Below, one piece after another: positions 27,125 to 34,977 of a DNA stretch of 64,000 nt. Numbering within the stretch: the first letter of the stretch is position 1; each line of letters opens with the position of its first letter. The notes under the pieces are model-generated. The model was not told the DNA's origin, did no database searches, and was given only the letters and a program-made list of their open reading frames with translations. The position numbers and the translations under genes were made by a program. This DNA is from Methanomicrobiales archaeon HGW-Methanomicrobiales-1 (lineage in GTDB: Archaea > Halobacteriota > Methanomicrobia > Methanomicrobiales > Methanospirillaceae): NCBI GenBank assembly GCA_002839675.1, contig PGYM01000004.1:124001-188000 (forward strand). Reading direction: 5' to 3'.

Positions 27125-27172
27125 GATACCAATTCTTTTTTTTTAGATTTTATCAAGCGTTAAAAAAAGGGA
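27125..27172. terminator. T-run between convergent genes
   Basis: TTCTTTTTTTTTAG (about 27133-27146) follows S6e directly and is the likely termination site. On the other strand a poly-A/T patch serves the converging gene. Confidence 0.4.
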
Positions 27173-27697
27173 TTATACCGGTGAGTTAATACTCACTTCA
27201 CCGTAAGCCGAGGAATTCTTGGCAAACTTGAGTGCCTTGCCATCCTTGTAGATCTCCACGGTTATATCGTGGCGGGTGGAACCGTCTTCCTTGTGGAATG
27301 TTGCAGATACAGATCCGGTCGTAGCATTCAGAGAATACACACGGTCGCCGGAATCCTTCACCTTCACCATCTCTCCATTAATACCATAGGTGCCGGCAAA
27401 ACTTCCAATGTAACTCACCCTGACATATGCCCCGGTACCCGGCACGGTGACTGTGGGAACTTCCTTGATCGATTCCGGGTTTATTCCCGTTCCTGATGCA
27501 GATGTTGGCTGGGCTGAAGTTCCCAAAGGCACCTGTGTTGCCTGGGGAGTCGTGCTTTGCCCTGGTGTTGACGACTGCCCGGCAGTGTTCCCGCTTCCCA
27601 AAAAAAATACGAGGGCTATGATAACAACGGCAATGATCCCCACTACTGCTGCAATACTCACCCACGGTTTATCCCACGGATCGTTTCTTCTTCTCAT
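27173..27697 (-). CDS. Membrane-anchored extracellular protein, unknown function
   Basis: The 174-residue product has a cytoplasmic basic start (MRRRNDPWDKPW), one membrane helix (about 13-34), a Ser/Thr/Gln/Pro-rich stalk (35-80), and a compact beta-rich domain (GTGAYVRVSYIGSFAGTYGINGEMVKV to the end) that sits outside the cell. The domain is similar in style to many Methanoregula-type surface proteins, but I do not recognise the family. Confidence 0.78.
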   Translation of the reverse strand: MRRRNDPWDKPWVSIAAVVGIIAVVIIALVFFLGSGNTAGQSSTPGQSTTPQATQVPLGTSAQPTSASGTGINPESIKEVPTVTVPGTGAYVRVSYIGSFAGTYGINGEMVKVKDSGDRVYSLNATTGSVSATFHKEDGSTRHDITVEIYKDGKALKFAKNSSAYGEVSINSPV

Positions 27698-27813
27698 AAA
27701 CTAACTCCGGACTTTAATAAAGATAGATTTTGAGTAAATGAGCGAAATACTTTGTGCTCTTTTGATTCAGGAGTTGATCCGGGTAAATCAGTTCAAAAAA
27801 AATAAGTATGGAT

Positions 27814-28275
27814 TCAGCCTTTTTTCACACCCTGCATAAGCGCTTCGGACAGATCCTCAAAGGGGACCTGATATTTTTTGGCGAGAAACACGAGCGCAGC
27901 CGGTGGCAGGAGATGACTGTCGAACCCGTCCCTGATCGTCCGGTTCATCTCTGCAACAATATCGATCTCCTGCATATTTTTAGCCGTTGCAATCCGCCGG
28001 ATAAGTTCCTGGGCCGGATCATTGCGTTCAAAGATGGCGGATGTAGGTTTGAAGCCTATGGGGATCGTGATAGCAGTAAGATCGAACCGGGGCGTAAAGA
28101 TCCCATTCTCCAGGCTCAAAAAGCCCTCTTCTTCCGCTCTCCGCAGAAGCTGGTTCGCCTGGTCGGTACTCATCCATTTCCGGTCGAGCGCGTAATAGTA
28201 GACCAGTTCGTTTTTTCTCATACCGGTCTTGCGGGTATGCTTGAACGGTGCTGCGATCGTAACCTGAAGCGTCAC
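27814..28275 (-). CDS. DUF2240 family protein
   Basis: This 153-residue protein matches DUF2240 in its N-terminal phrase APFKHTRKTGMRKNELVYYYALDRKWMSTDQANQLLRRAEEEGFL, a winged-helix-like region, followed by an archaeal-specific helical C-terminus. DUF2240 is restricted to euryarchaea and is probably nucleic-acid binding, but this is not established. Its ATG overlaps the stop of the upstream gene (ATGA), so the pair is translationally coupled, and S8e lies just upstream of that pair. Confidence 0.82.
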   Translation of the reverse strand: MTLQVTIAAPFKHTRKTGMRKNELVYYYALDRKWMSTDQANQLLRRAEEEGFLSLENGIFTPRFDLTAITIPIGFKPTSAIFERNDPAQELIRRIATAKNMQEIDIVAEMNRTIRDGFDSHLLPPAALVFLAKKYQVPFEDLSEALMQGVKKG

Positions 28276-28694
28276 TTGGTAGTACCCAGAAGAATATTTT
28301 TCATATCGAGCGCATCCAGTCCTTCGCCGCTGCCATCCTTGGCGATATCAACGTCCGTGCGGGACACCTGGTCGGTCAGGCGAAGGTAGAAGACATCATT
28401 TGCTATGGGAACTTTTCCCCCACCGCGCAGGGCAAGCGCGAGCACAGAACATTTCAAATCGACAGCTTCGGTGATTACCCCGGGACGTAAAACATCCGGC
28501 GTTATATCCCCGAACGATGCCCGGTCAAGAGCAATTTCTACCCGGGTCTTGACCCGGACCAGCTCTTTTCCGGTTGTTTTGGTCGTCTCATGATCATTCA
28601 GATCGGCGATATAACTGAGCGTCTCGTTAAACGGCATCCCCATCGCAAATGAGAGATCCACCCGCTGGGGGAAACGATAACAGATCCTTCGCAT
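28272..28694 (-). CDS. Conserved-looking protein coupled to DUF2240
   Basis: The 140-residue product is a soluble protein of mixed alpha/beta pattern (KTRVEIALDRASFGDITPDVLRPGVITEAVDLKCSVLALALRGGGK, then VFYLRLTDQVSRTDVDIAKDGSGEGLDALDMKNILL). I do not recognise it. The start is uncertain: Met codons at 28643 and 28637 follow a GGTGG and give a shorter protein. It sits 50 bp downstream of S8e and overlaps DUF2240 by four bases, so a role linked to translation or RNA is possible but unproven. Confidence 0.68.
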   Translation of the reverse strand: MRRICYRFPQRVDLSFAMGMPFNETLSYIADLNDHETTKTTGKELVRVKTRVEIALDRASFGDITPDVLRPGVITEAVDLKCSVLALALRGGGKVPIANDVFYLRLTDQVSRTDVDIAKDGSGEGLDALDMKNILLGTTK

Positions 28695-28744
28695 AGCTAG
28701 AATATGCAGGTCTGGATGAAAAAAGATTGCTGGTCTGATATTGA

Positions 28745-29122
28745 TTATGCGAGCAACACTGCGTTAATAACGCCGTCCTGGCCCGGGCGGCTCATAATGC
28801 GGGCGTGTCCAATCTCGGTCTTGATAACTGCGCCCTTGGTGAGCAGGTTTCTCCGGACAAAGTTCGGGTTTGCAGTGTTCTTCTCGACCGTCTGGATCTT
28901 CACTTTTTTGGTTTCGCCATTTGCGGGATTGGTGACATTTGCAAAGGCTGCCCGGAGCGCCCGGACCTTTTCGTTTCCACCAAACGTGCGGATGATCTTC
29001 TTGCGGTCTTCCCCGATATGGGTGTCTGCCGGTGCAAGACCGATTTCTGCTCTTCGCTTCATCGCTGCCGGGCGGCGCCTGCCACCGGTTACCTTACGTA
29101 CTGATTCTCCCTGCCACTGCAT
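28745..29122 (-). CDS. rps8e: Small ribosomal subunit protein S8e
   Basis: This 125-residue protein is archaeal S8e: it opens with MQWQGESVRKVTGGRRRPAAMKRRAEIG, contains VRALRAAFANVTNP and ends with NPNFVRRNLLTKGAVIKTEIGHARIMSRPGQDGVINAVLL. It binds 16S rRNA in the small subunit. Length and motifs are typical. It is the first gene of a probable three-gene unit with the two genes downstream. Confidence 0.97.
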   Translation of the reverse strand: MQWQGESVRKVTGGRRRPAAMKRRAEIGLAPADTHIGEDRKKIIRTFGGNEKVRALRAAFANVTNPANGETKKVKIQTVEKNTANPNFVRRNLLTKGAVIKTEIGHARIMSRPGQDGVINAVLLA

Positions 29123-29305
29123 GGTGTCACTCTCTATAAAATCTTCCCGGAACTAACTTCCTCAAAGATGGTGCTCTATATATTCCCTTCAGAATTATTT
29201 ATAGTACTTCCCGATTGCATTTTTCTGCTGCAAGGCCTTTTAAAAAAGAGGTCCGAATTTTTCCTGCCAATTCGGACTGTCGGAACGGATGAAAATCCAC
29301 AAAAA

Positions 29306-29953
29306 TTATGCAAGAATACTGTCGAGCAGGGCTGCTACGCCATCACCGGTTTTCAGGTTTGTCCGGAAGACCGGCATCGAAGGATTATACCGCTTGATAT
29401 CCGATTGCATCCTGTCGAGATTTGCCCCGACAAGCGGTGCCAGATCGACTTTATTGATAACCCCGATCGTGCAGTCCCGGAACATCATCGGGTGCTTGTT
29501 CACCACATCGTCTCCTTCCGTGGAACTCACCACTACGATCCGCTTCTCGGCACCGAGCCGGAAATCCGTGGGGCAGACCATGTTACCCACATTCTCGATG
29601 AAGAGGACATCGATATCATCGAGAGGAAGTTGGTCGATTGCGTGTTCCACGAGATGAGCATCGAGATGGCATTCTTTGCCGGTGTTCGCATTGAACGCCG
29701 GAATTCCGAGTGCAACAATGCGCCGGAAGTCATCGTCCCCATATACGTCCCCGGCAATCGCACCGGCTTTTAATCCTTTTTTGTTGAGCAGCGGGACAAG
29801 GCGTTCGATGAGCGCAGTCTTACCTGAACCGATCGCCCCGAGGAGGTCAAACGCCCGGACCCCGTGAGCCTTCAGATGCTGCGCATTCTGGCTGGCCAGG
29901 GCGTTATTGACGTCGTACACATCCTTCTCAATCCTGACGTCGATATGATGCAT
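29306..29953 (-). CDS. hypB: Hydrogenase nickel-incorporation GTPase HypB
   Basis: The ATG at 29953 gives 215 residues. HypB is the GTPase that helps insert nickel into [NiFe] hydrogenases. Visible are the P-loop GAIGSGKT (39-46), the metal-binding TGKECHLDAHLVEHA region with the Cys-His pair, switch II FIENVGNMVCP, and the guanine motif NKVD. There is no His-rich N-terminal metal store. A TATA box (TATAAACA on the minus strand near 29988-29995) predicts a leader of about a dozen bases. It is divergent from SRP19. Confidence 0.96.
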   Translation of the reverse strand: MHHIDVRIEKDVYDVNNALASQNAQHLKAHGVRAFDLLGAIGSGKTALIERLVPLLNKKGLKAGAIAGDVYGDDDFRRIVALGIPAFNANTGKECHLDAHLVEHAIDQLPLDDIDVLFIENVGNMVCPTDFRLGAEKRIVVVSSTEGDDVVNKHPMMFRDCTIGVINKVDLAPLVGANLDRMQSDIKRYNPSMPVFRTNLKTGDGVAALLDSILA

Positions 29954-30009
29954 GTAAACATATGTGGGAGCGTACACTGTTTATACCTTGACCCACAAAT
30001 CTTCATGCA

Positions 30010-30285
30010 ATGGTGGAAGGGGAGTGCATTCTTTATCCCTGCTACTTTAATGCAGGGTTTACACGGGCTGAGGGCAGGAGAGTTCCGCGCAGCCTGGCAG
30101 CCAAGGGGCCGGTTCTTATGGATATTGAACGCTCCCTTCGGAAGATGGGAGTGACCTTCCGGGCTGAAGAGCAGCACCATCCTGCACACTGGGAACGCCA
30201 TGAAGGTCGTATTATTGCCGAATGGACCGATAAAAAAGAGATACTCATAAAAAAAGTTGCCCAGAAGATGGATAAAGGGCGGTAA
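30010..30285 (+). CDS. srp19: Signal recognition particle protein SRP19
   Basis: The 91-residue protein shows the SRP19 signature ILYPCYFNAGFTRAEGRRVPRSLA, which binds 7S RNA helices 6 and 8 and allows SRP54 to join. Length is typical of archaea. It is followed after five bases by the PHP-domain gene, so the two are co-transcribed. Confidence 0.95.
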   Translation: MVEGECILYPCYFNAGFTRAEGRRVPRSLAAKGPVLMDIERSLRKMGVTFRAEEQHHPAHWERHEGRIIAEWTDKKEILIKKVAQKMDKGR

Positions 30286-30290
30286 TTGCC

Positions 30291-30935
30291 ATGTATGACC
30301 TGCACACCCACACGATCCTCTCCGATGGGGAAATGCTCCCGACAGAATTAATCCGGCGGATGGCCGTGATGGGTTACACGACCGTTGCAATCGCGGATCA
30401 TGCTGACGCATCCAATATCAAAGAGATACTTACAACCCTGACCCGGGTCCGTGAGACTGCACAGATTTATGGGGTGAAACTCCTTTGCGGGGTTGAGCTC
30501 ACCCATGTTCCACCCACCCGGATCGCGGGTCTGGCAAAATCTGCAAAGGTGCTCGGGGCAGATATCGTTGTTGTTCACGGGGAAACAACAGTAGAACCGG
30601 TTGCTCCCGGGACAAACAATGCCGCTTGTAAGTGCAGGTATGTCGATGTGCTCGCCCACCCGGGACTCATCTCGATCAAGGATGCGCGGATTGCTGCAAA
30701 GAACGGGATTGCCCTTGAACTTACCTCACGGGGCGGGCACAACCGGACGAACGGTCATGTGGCACAGATCGCACAGCAGGCAGACTGCCAGCTCGTGGTT
30801 GACTCTGATGCGCATGCTCCTCAAGATATCCTGACAGAAGAGGCAAAATTTATCGTGGCAAAAGGGGCCGGACTGACCGATGCTCAGTGCAAAGAGGTCC
30901 TATCTTTAAATATCGACCAATTCCTGGATTCCTGA
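30291..30935 (+). CDS. PHP-domain phosphoesterase
   Basis: The 214-residue protein has all four PHP metal motifs: DLHTHTILSDGE at the start, IADHAD near 37, GVELTH near 68, VVVHGET, LAHPGL and DSDAHAP at the end. This type (histidinol-phosphatase-like, PolC-like PHP) hydrolyses phosphoester bonds with a trinuclear metal centre. The substrate is not deducible. It is in an operon with SRP19. Confidence 0.92.
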   Translation: MYDLHTHTILSDGEMLPTELIRRMAVMGYTTVAIADHADASNIKEILTTLTRVRETAQIYGVKLLCGVELTHVPPTRIAGLAKSAKVLGADIVVVHGETTVEPVAPGTNNAACKCRYVDVLAHPGLISIKDARIAAKNGIALELTSRGGHNRTNGHVAQIAQQADCQLVVDSDAHAPQDILTEEAKFIVAKGAGLTDAQCKEVLSLNIDQFLDS

Positions 30936-31038
30936 AAATTCTATTTATACTTTCACGGAATGTTTAAATACCGTCGTGTCGCACATATATAGATTACTAA
31001 AATATTTCAACATTATTTGTGTTCGTGAGGTTGTTTAA

Positions 31039-31263
31039 ATGAAGGTTGTTGGTCGAGCGATGAGCACCGTTGGCAGCCGGATGCTCATTATCCAGTGCGA
31101 TGCCGGCCAGCTCCCCGCATTGTACAGTGAAGTAACTGACAAGCGGATGAAACCAGTGGGAAAGATTCTGGATCTTTTTGGCAATGTAAAAGCACCGTAC
31201 GCTGCAGTTCTCTGCCGCGAAAAATGCGCAGTCCTGCCCAACGATAAACTCTTCACAAGATAA
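31039..31263 (+). CDS. gar1: H/ACA RNP protein Gar1
   Basis: The 74-residue product has the Gar1/Naf1 core ([46 protein letters not shown]), which joins Cbf5, Nop10 and L7Ae in guide-RNA-directed pseudouridylation. TTTAAATA at about 30964-30971 upstream is a good TATA box. The TFB gene follows 62 bp downstream, a common archaeal arrangement of Gar1 with TFB. Confidence 0.93.
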   Translation: MKVVGRAMSTVGSRMLIIQCDAGQLPALYSEVTDKRMKPVGKILDLFGNVKAPYAAVLCREKCAVLPNDKLFTR

Positions 31264-31325
31264 GGACGCACAGGCACGAATGTACCACCTTTGGCAATCA
31301 GAAAAAACAGTATCGGGGAATACGG

Positions 31326-32330
31326 ATGACAGAAATTGAGAAGTTAAAAACCCTCCAGACTGAGAGAGAAGCGCTTAAGTCGCGGACAAAGCAGAAAGAG
31401 ACGGAGAAGAAAGCAGAGAATCACACCGAAACAGTCTGTCCCGAGTGCGGCGGGCGACAACTGGTTCACGACTACGAGCGGGCCGAACTGGTCTGCCAGA
31501 GCTGCGGGCTGGTGCTCGATGATGATTTCATCGACCGGGGTCCCGAATGGCGTGCATTCGACCATGACCAGCGCATGAAGCGCTCAAGGGTCGGCGCACC
31601 GATGACCTTTACCATCCACGACAAGGGTCTCTCGACCATGATCGACTGGCGCAACCGCGACAGCTATGGAAGGGCAATCTCCTCCAAGAACCGGGCACAG
31701 CTCTACCGGCTCCGCAAGTGGCAGCGCCGTATCCGTGTCAGCAATGCAACTGAGCGCAACCTCGCATTCGCCCTTTCAGAACTTGACCGGATGGCATCGG
31801 CTCTCGGCCTCCCGCGAAACGTCCGTGAGACGGCAGCAGTCGTGTACCGTGATGCGGTGGACAAGAACCTGATCCGCGGGCGGAGCATTGAAGGTGTGGC
31901 AGCAGCCGCCCTCTATGCAGCCTGCAGGCAGTGTAGCGTGCCAAGAACCCTTGACGAGATCGCCGAAGTGTCGCGTGTATCCAGAAAAGAGATTGGCAGA
32001 ACCTACCGTTTCATCTCCCGTGAACTCGGATTAAAACTCCTCCCGACATCCCCCATCGATTACGTGCCGCGTTTCTGCTCGGGACTTACCCTGAAGGGCG
32101 AAGTCCAGAGCCGTGCCGTGGAGATTCTCCGGCAGGCCGGGGAACGAGAACTTACCAGTGGCCGGGGCCCGACCGGTGTGGCAGCAGCCGCAATTTATAT
32201 CTCATCAATTCTCGGTGGCGAGCGGCGCACTCAGCGTGAAGTGGCAGAAGTAGCTGGTGTTACCGAAGTCACCATCCGCAACCGGTACAAGGAACTTGCA
32301 GAGAAGCTCGACATCGAGATCATTCTCTGA
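31326..32330 (+). CDS. tfb: Transcription initiation factor TFB
   Basis: The 334-residue factor has a 35-residue charged N-terminal extension, a zinc ribbon (C38, C41, C57, C60), the B-finger region [25 protein letters not shown], and two cyclin repeats (about 140-225 and 235-325) with [20 protein letters not shown] and [28 protein letters not shown]. It recruits RNA polymerase to TBP-bound promoters and contacts the BRE. Its start at 31326 lacks a strong Shine-Dalgarno but is the first good Met. Confidence 0.97.
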   Translation: MTEIEKLKTLQTEREALKSRTKQKETEKKAENHTETVCPECGGRQLVHDYERAELVCQSCGLVLDDDFIDRGPEWRAFDHDQRMKRSRVGAPMTFTIHDKGLSTMIDWRNRDSYGRAISSKNRAQLYRLRKWQRRIRVSNATERNLAFALSELDRMASALGLPRNVRETAAVVYRDAVDKNLIRGRSIEGVAAAALYAACRQCSVPRTLDEIAEVSRVSRKEIGRTYRFISRELGLKLLPTSPIDYVPRFCSGLTLKGEVQSRAVEILRQAGERELTSGRGPTGVAAAAIYISSILGGERRTQREVAEVAGVTEVTIRNRYKELAEKLDIEIIL

Positions 32331-32392
32331 TACAATCATTTTTTCACGTCGTCTTACCCCACAGTCTGACGTCGTTTGCGTTTCGGGATAGC

Positions 32393-32428
32393 AACAACTA
32401 TATTCCCTGCGCTGGAAAATTGTATGCC
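32393..32428 (+). promoter_or_regulatory. tRNA-Ala(CGC) promoter, matching that of tRNA-Ala(TGC)
   Basis: AACAACTATAT starts at 32393 and GTATGCC starts 29 bp later at 32422. The same two words with exactly the same 29 bp offset occur upstream of the second tRNA-Ala gene (33981 and 34010). The first contains the TATA box, and the second is at the expected transcription start. Confidence 0.6.
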
Positions 32429-32438
32429 ACAAAAAGGC

Positions 32439-32510
32439 GGGCTCGTAGATCAGGGGTAGATCGCTACGTTCGCAACGTAGAGGCCGCGGGTTCAAATCCC
32501 GCCGGGTCCA
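32439..32510 (+). tRNA. tRNA-Ala (CGC)
   Basis: The acceptor GGGCTCG pairs with CGGGTCC (with two G-U pairs) and A is the discriminator. The anticodon stem CTACG/CGTAG closes a TTCGCAA loop with anticodon CGC at 32471-32473. The T-arm GCGGG/CCCGC has the TTCAAAT loop. No CCA is encoded. Confidence 0.95.
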
Positions 32511-32714
32511 TTTTCCTGTTTTTGATTACTCTTCTCTCATAGTCAGACGATTGCAGGTTTGGCCCCGTAAAAATGCGTGATTGCCATTACCCGGGTTTTT
32601 TAAAATTATTTTCAGGGCCGGATGGTACCGCGTGCCAAAACGGATTTATCAGACCTCCTGACAACGTACTTACTTACATACCGGCAGTCGGCCGGAGGAC
32701 AGGAAGAGACGCAC

Positions 32715-33893
32715 ATGCCACGAGGAAGAGGATACCATATTCTAGCAGCAGTAATTTTCTTTGCAATCCTGGCCATACTACCGGTCAGCGCCTATAATGT
32801 CACTATTTACAGCACCTCTTCCGGGTTTGATGCTGCGCTTCACAATGATTCAGTAGTGGTCATCCGGTCGATTCCGGGATCCGCAGGAACCGAACTTGAC
32901 AGCAATGTTAACCAGTTCATCCAGCCATCGGTGGATGTGATCATCCTGGGGGGCAACGATACATTCTCCCGGTCAACAGCGGCAACACTGGAAGCAGCAG
33001 TTGCGGAAGGAAAGATCCTTGTTGTCACGTATCCCGGAAACCGCCTGTTCAATGCAAGCCTGCCAGGATCCAATAACGGAACTGCAACAGGGGGGCAGTA
33101 CCTGGAAGTATCCGATCCCACTGCTGCCGTTTCCCGGGAACTTTTCGCGGGGCTGCCAGCCCGGTTTTCCGTTCAGGGCGCTGTTCCTGACCGGGAGCAG
33201 GTGTTTGCCCGGGACAGTTCTGTTACGGTATTGAGGTATGATGATGGCATACCTGCCCTTCTGTATGGTAAGTACGGCAAAGGGTACGTGATCGAGTGGA
33301 CAACACCCCCCGTCCCATCATACCTGAGTAGCAGGGACGCTGATATGATCCTCGACCGGCTGATCTCCCGGTTACTGCCGGCACCGGTATCCGTTCCAAC
33401 AACACTCGCCACAACACAGATAACCCCGACCACCCTGCCGGTAACAAACATCACTACTGCACCCGGCCCGGTTGCCACAGAAACAATCCCGCTAACGACA
33501 GGGAACGTGACAGTGTATTCATCCCCATCCGGGGCCAGTATCCTCATTGATGGGGTATATTACGGGACTACCCCGGTGAACCTGACCGGTATCCTGCCGG
33601 GGAACCACATCCTCCGGCTTACCCAGAGCGGGTACTTTGATTACGAGGGGAGTATCTACGTGATTTCGGGTCAGACTTCACATGCCTTCGGCACTCTTCC
33701 CCCTCTAAACCAGATCCAGGCATTGGCGACACCGGTCTCGATTATTGTCCCGGTTGTAACAGCAGAGCCTACGCAGGCCAAGGGATTGTTTGAAAACTCA
33801 AGTGTCATTGTTGCGATAATCGGGATAATTACTGCAATGATTGCAGCGGGAGCCACAATTTTTTCCCATATAATGAAAGCAAAAAAAGAGTGA
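32715..33893 (+). CDS. PEGA-domain cell-surface protein
   Basis: From the ATG at 32715, preceded by AGGAAGAG, the product has 392 residues: a signal peptide (about 7-23), an N-terminal region resembling a glutamine-amidotransferase-like fold (SVDVIILGGNDTFSRSTAATLEAAVAEGKILVVTYPGNRLF), a Thr/Pro-rich stalk (about 220-265), a PEGA domain (VTVYSSPSGASILIDGVYYGTTPVNLTGILPGNH), and a C-terminal membrane helix (about 360-382) with a Lys-rich tail. Such proteins are anchored outside the cell and are common in this order. It is placed between the two tRNA-Ala genes. Confidence 0.85.
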   Translation: MPRGRGYHILAAVIFFAILAILPVSAYNVTIYSTSSGFDAALHNDSVVVIRSIPGSAGTELDSNVNQFIQPSVDVIILGGNDTFSRSTAATLEAAVAEGKILVVTYPGNRLFNASLPGSNNGTATGGQYLEVSDPTAAVSRELFAGLPARFSVQGAVPDREQVFARDSSVTVLRYDDGIPALLYGKYGKGYVIEWTTPPVPSYLSSRDADMILDRLISRLLPAPVSVPTTLATTQITPTTLPVTNITTAPGPVATETIPLTTGNVTVYSSPSGASILIDGVYYGTTPVNLTGILPGNHILRLTQSGYFDYEGSIYVISGQTSHAFGTLPPLNQIQALATPVSIIVPVVTAEPTQAKGLFENSSVIVAIIGIITAMIAAGATIFSHIMKAKKE

Positions 33894-33980
33894 GTGTCGG
33901 ATCTTTCGTGAAGGACAATTTTTCCCGGGAAGAGCCCGGATCTTATTCAAAAATTCCCTGGTTTTCACCCAAACCACAGT

Positions 33981-34016
33981 AACAACTATATGGAATTGAC
34001 GGAAAAATAGTATGCC
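33981..34016 (+). promoter_or_regulatory. tRNA-Ala(TGC) promoter
   Basis: AACAACTATAT at 33981 and GTATGCC at 34010 repeat the arrangement upstream of tRNA-Ala(CGC). The mature tRNA begins 24 bp after the second word, so a short 5' leader must be removed by RNase P. Confidence 0.6.
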
Positions 34017-34033
34017 GCAAGAGCGCTTGCAAA

Positions 34034-34105
34034 GGGCTCGTAGATCAGGGGTAGATCGTCACGTTTGCAACGTGAAGGCCACGGGTTCAAATCCCGTCGA
34101 GTCCA
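34034..34105 (+). tRNA. tRNA-Ala (TGC)
   Basis: The acceptor GGGCTCG pairs with CGAGTCC (all seven pairs, one of them G-U), with A as discriminator. The anticodon stem TCACG/CGTGA closes TTTGCAA, anticodon TGC at 34066-34068. The T-arm is ACGGG/CCCGT with TTCAAAT. It is highly similar to the tRNA-Ala(CGC) gene 1.6 kb upstream. No CCA is encoded. Confidence 0.95.
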
Positions 34106-34181
34106 TCTTTCTTTTGGGAATTTTTCTGATTACCGTAAGGTAATATTCCGAAACTCTTTGTTGCCGCATCGTGCGGTTGGG

Positions 34182-34257
34182 GGGACCCCCAGGGGGTCCC
34201 TGCCCCTTGCGTGAAAAATAAGCCACCCCCCTCTCATGACTCTGAGGGGGTACCCCC
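34182..34257. repeat. Two GC-rich palindromes downstream of tRNA-Ala
   Basis: GGGACCCCC (34182-34190) and GGGGGTCCC (34192-34200) form a 9-bp dyad around a single A. About 45 bp on, GGGGGTACCCCC (34246-34257) is a perfect 12-bp palindrome. Both lie in a non-coding, very G/C-skewed stretch (34175-34265). They could be REP-like elements or strong RNA hairpins. Confidence 0.6.
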
Positions 34258-34300
34258 ACCCCCCGATAAAAATCGTCCGGTGTGAATGATGGGATTTTTG

Positions 34301-34352
34301 TCACATGTACATGTGATTAGCGCTTGTACATGCTACAATCACATGTACATGT
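34301..34352. repeat. Three TGTACA dyads at exact 19-bp spacing
   Basis: TCACATGTACATGTGA (34301-34316) is a perfect palindrome centred at 34308.5. TGTACA follows centred at 34327.5, and CATGTACATG (34342-34351) is centred at 34346.5. The outer two also form a perfect 16-bp inverted repeat (34303-34318 with 34337-34352). The region lies between the 3' ends of a tRNA gene and a minus-strand gene, so it is not an obvious promoter. Confidence 0.7.
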
Positions 34353-34457
34353 TACTCGTGTTTTTGGATTTTTTTTTAAAGAGGTCTCCAAGTGTCCGCA
34401 GATATCAAGCGCACAGCGGGAAAACAGAATTTCAAAAGAGCTGAAAGTATAAATAAA

Positions 34458-34904
34458 TCAATCAACCCAGTCAAGAAGATGACTGGAATGGTCCTGATCA
34501 CTCTTCTGGATCAGCCGGGTTTTGACTTTTTTTACCGCTTCGGTTGCAGGGGACGACTGCTGCTCGAACTGCCCGTAATCCATATAATCCCGGGAAATCC
34601 GATCCTCCACTTCCACCGTAATCTCCTGAATGAGAGGGGAAGATTCTTCCGGCATGCCGGTCGAAGAGGAGTCTGCCTGCCGGATATTCTGTTCGCTCGC
34701 TACAACCAGCGGGGTATCCTGCAGAATTGGCGTCATAACAGGAATCACCGGAGGTACTAGTTTCGCAGCCGACGGGTTCACCACAGCCGGGCCGGAAACG
34801 CCCTGCAAGGTACCTGAACGGTAGAGCAGGAAATCCACAAAGTCTTCAACCTCCCTGCGCTGTTCGGGGGATAACCGGTCCAGTTTGCTTTCCAGTGATT
34901 CCAT
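34458..34904 (-). CDS. DUF2281-like protein with long acidic tail
   Basis: Starting at MESLESKLDRLSPEQRREVEDFVDFLLYR (34904), the 148-residue product has a short DUF2281-like helical N-terminus, often seen in antitoxin-like proteins, followed by a Pro/Val/Thr/Glu/Ser-rich disordered region to the end. No toxin gene is adjacent. The function of the tail is unknown. It lies 73 bp downstream of the end of ThiL on the same strand. Confidence 0.7.
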   Translation of the reverse strand: MESLESKLDRLSPEQRREVEDFVDFLLYRSGTLQGVSGPAVVNPSAAKLVPPVIPVMTPILQDTPLVVASEQNIRQADSSSTGMPEESSPLIQEITVEVEDRISRDYMDYGQFEQQSSPATEAVKKVKTRLIQKSDQDHSSHLLDWVD

Positions 34905-34977
34905 ATCGTGCCTGTAATTGTATGTAGGGAAATGTCTCGTGTTGATCGTAATTAATGCGCCGATAGCTTTGGGGGGA

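Noticed and set aside
34059-34304. Minus-strand frame running through tRNA-Ala(TGC)
   Set aside because: It reads through a well-formed tRNA and GC palindromes; there is no codon character.
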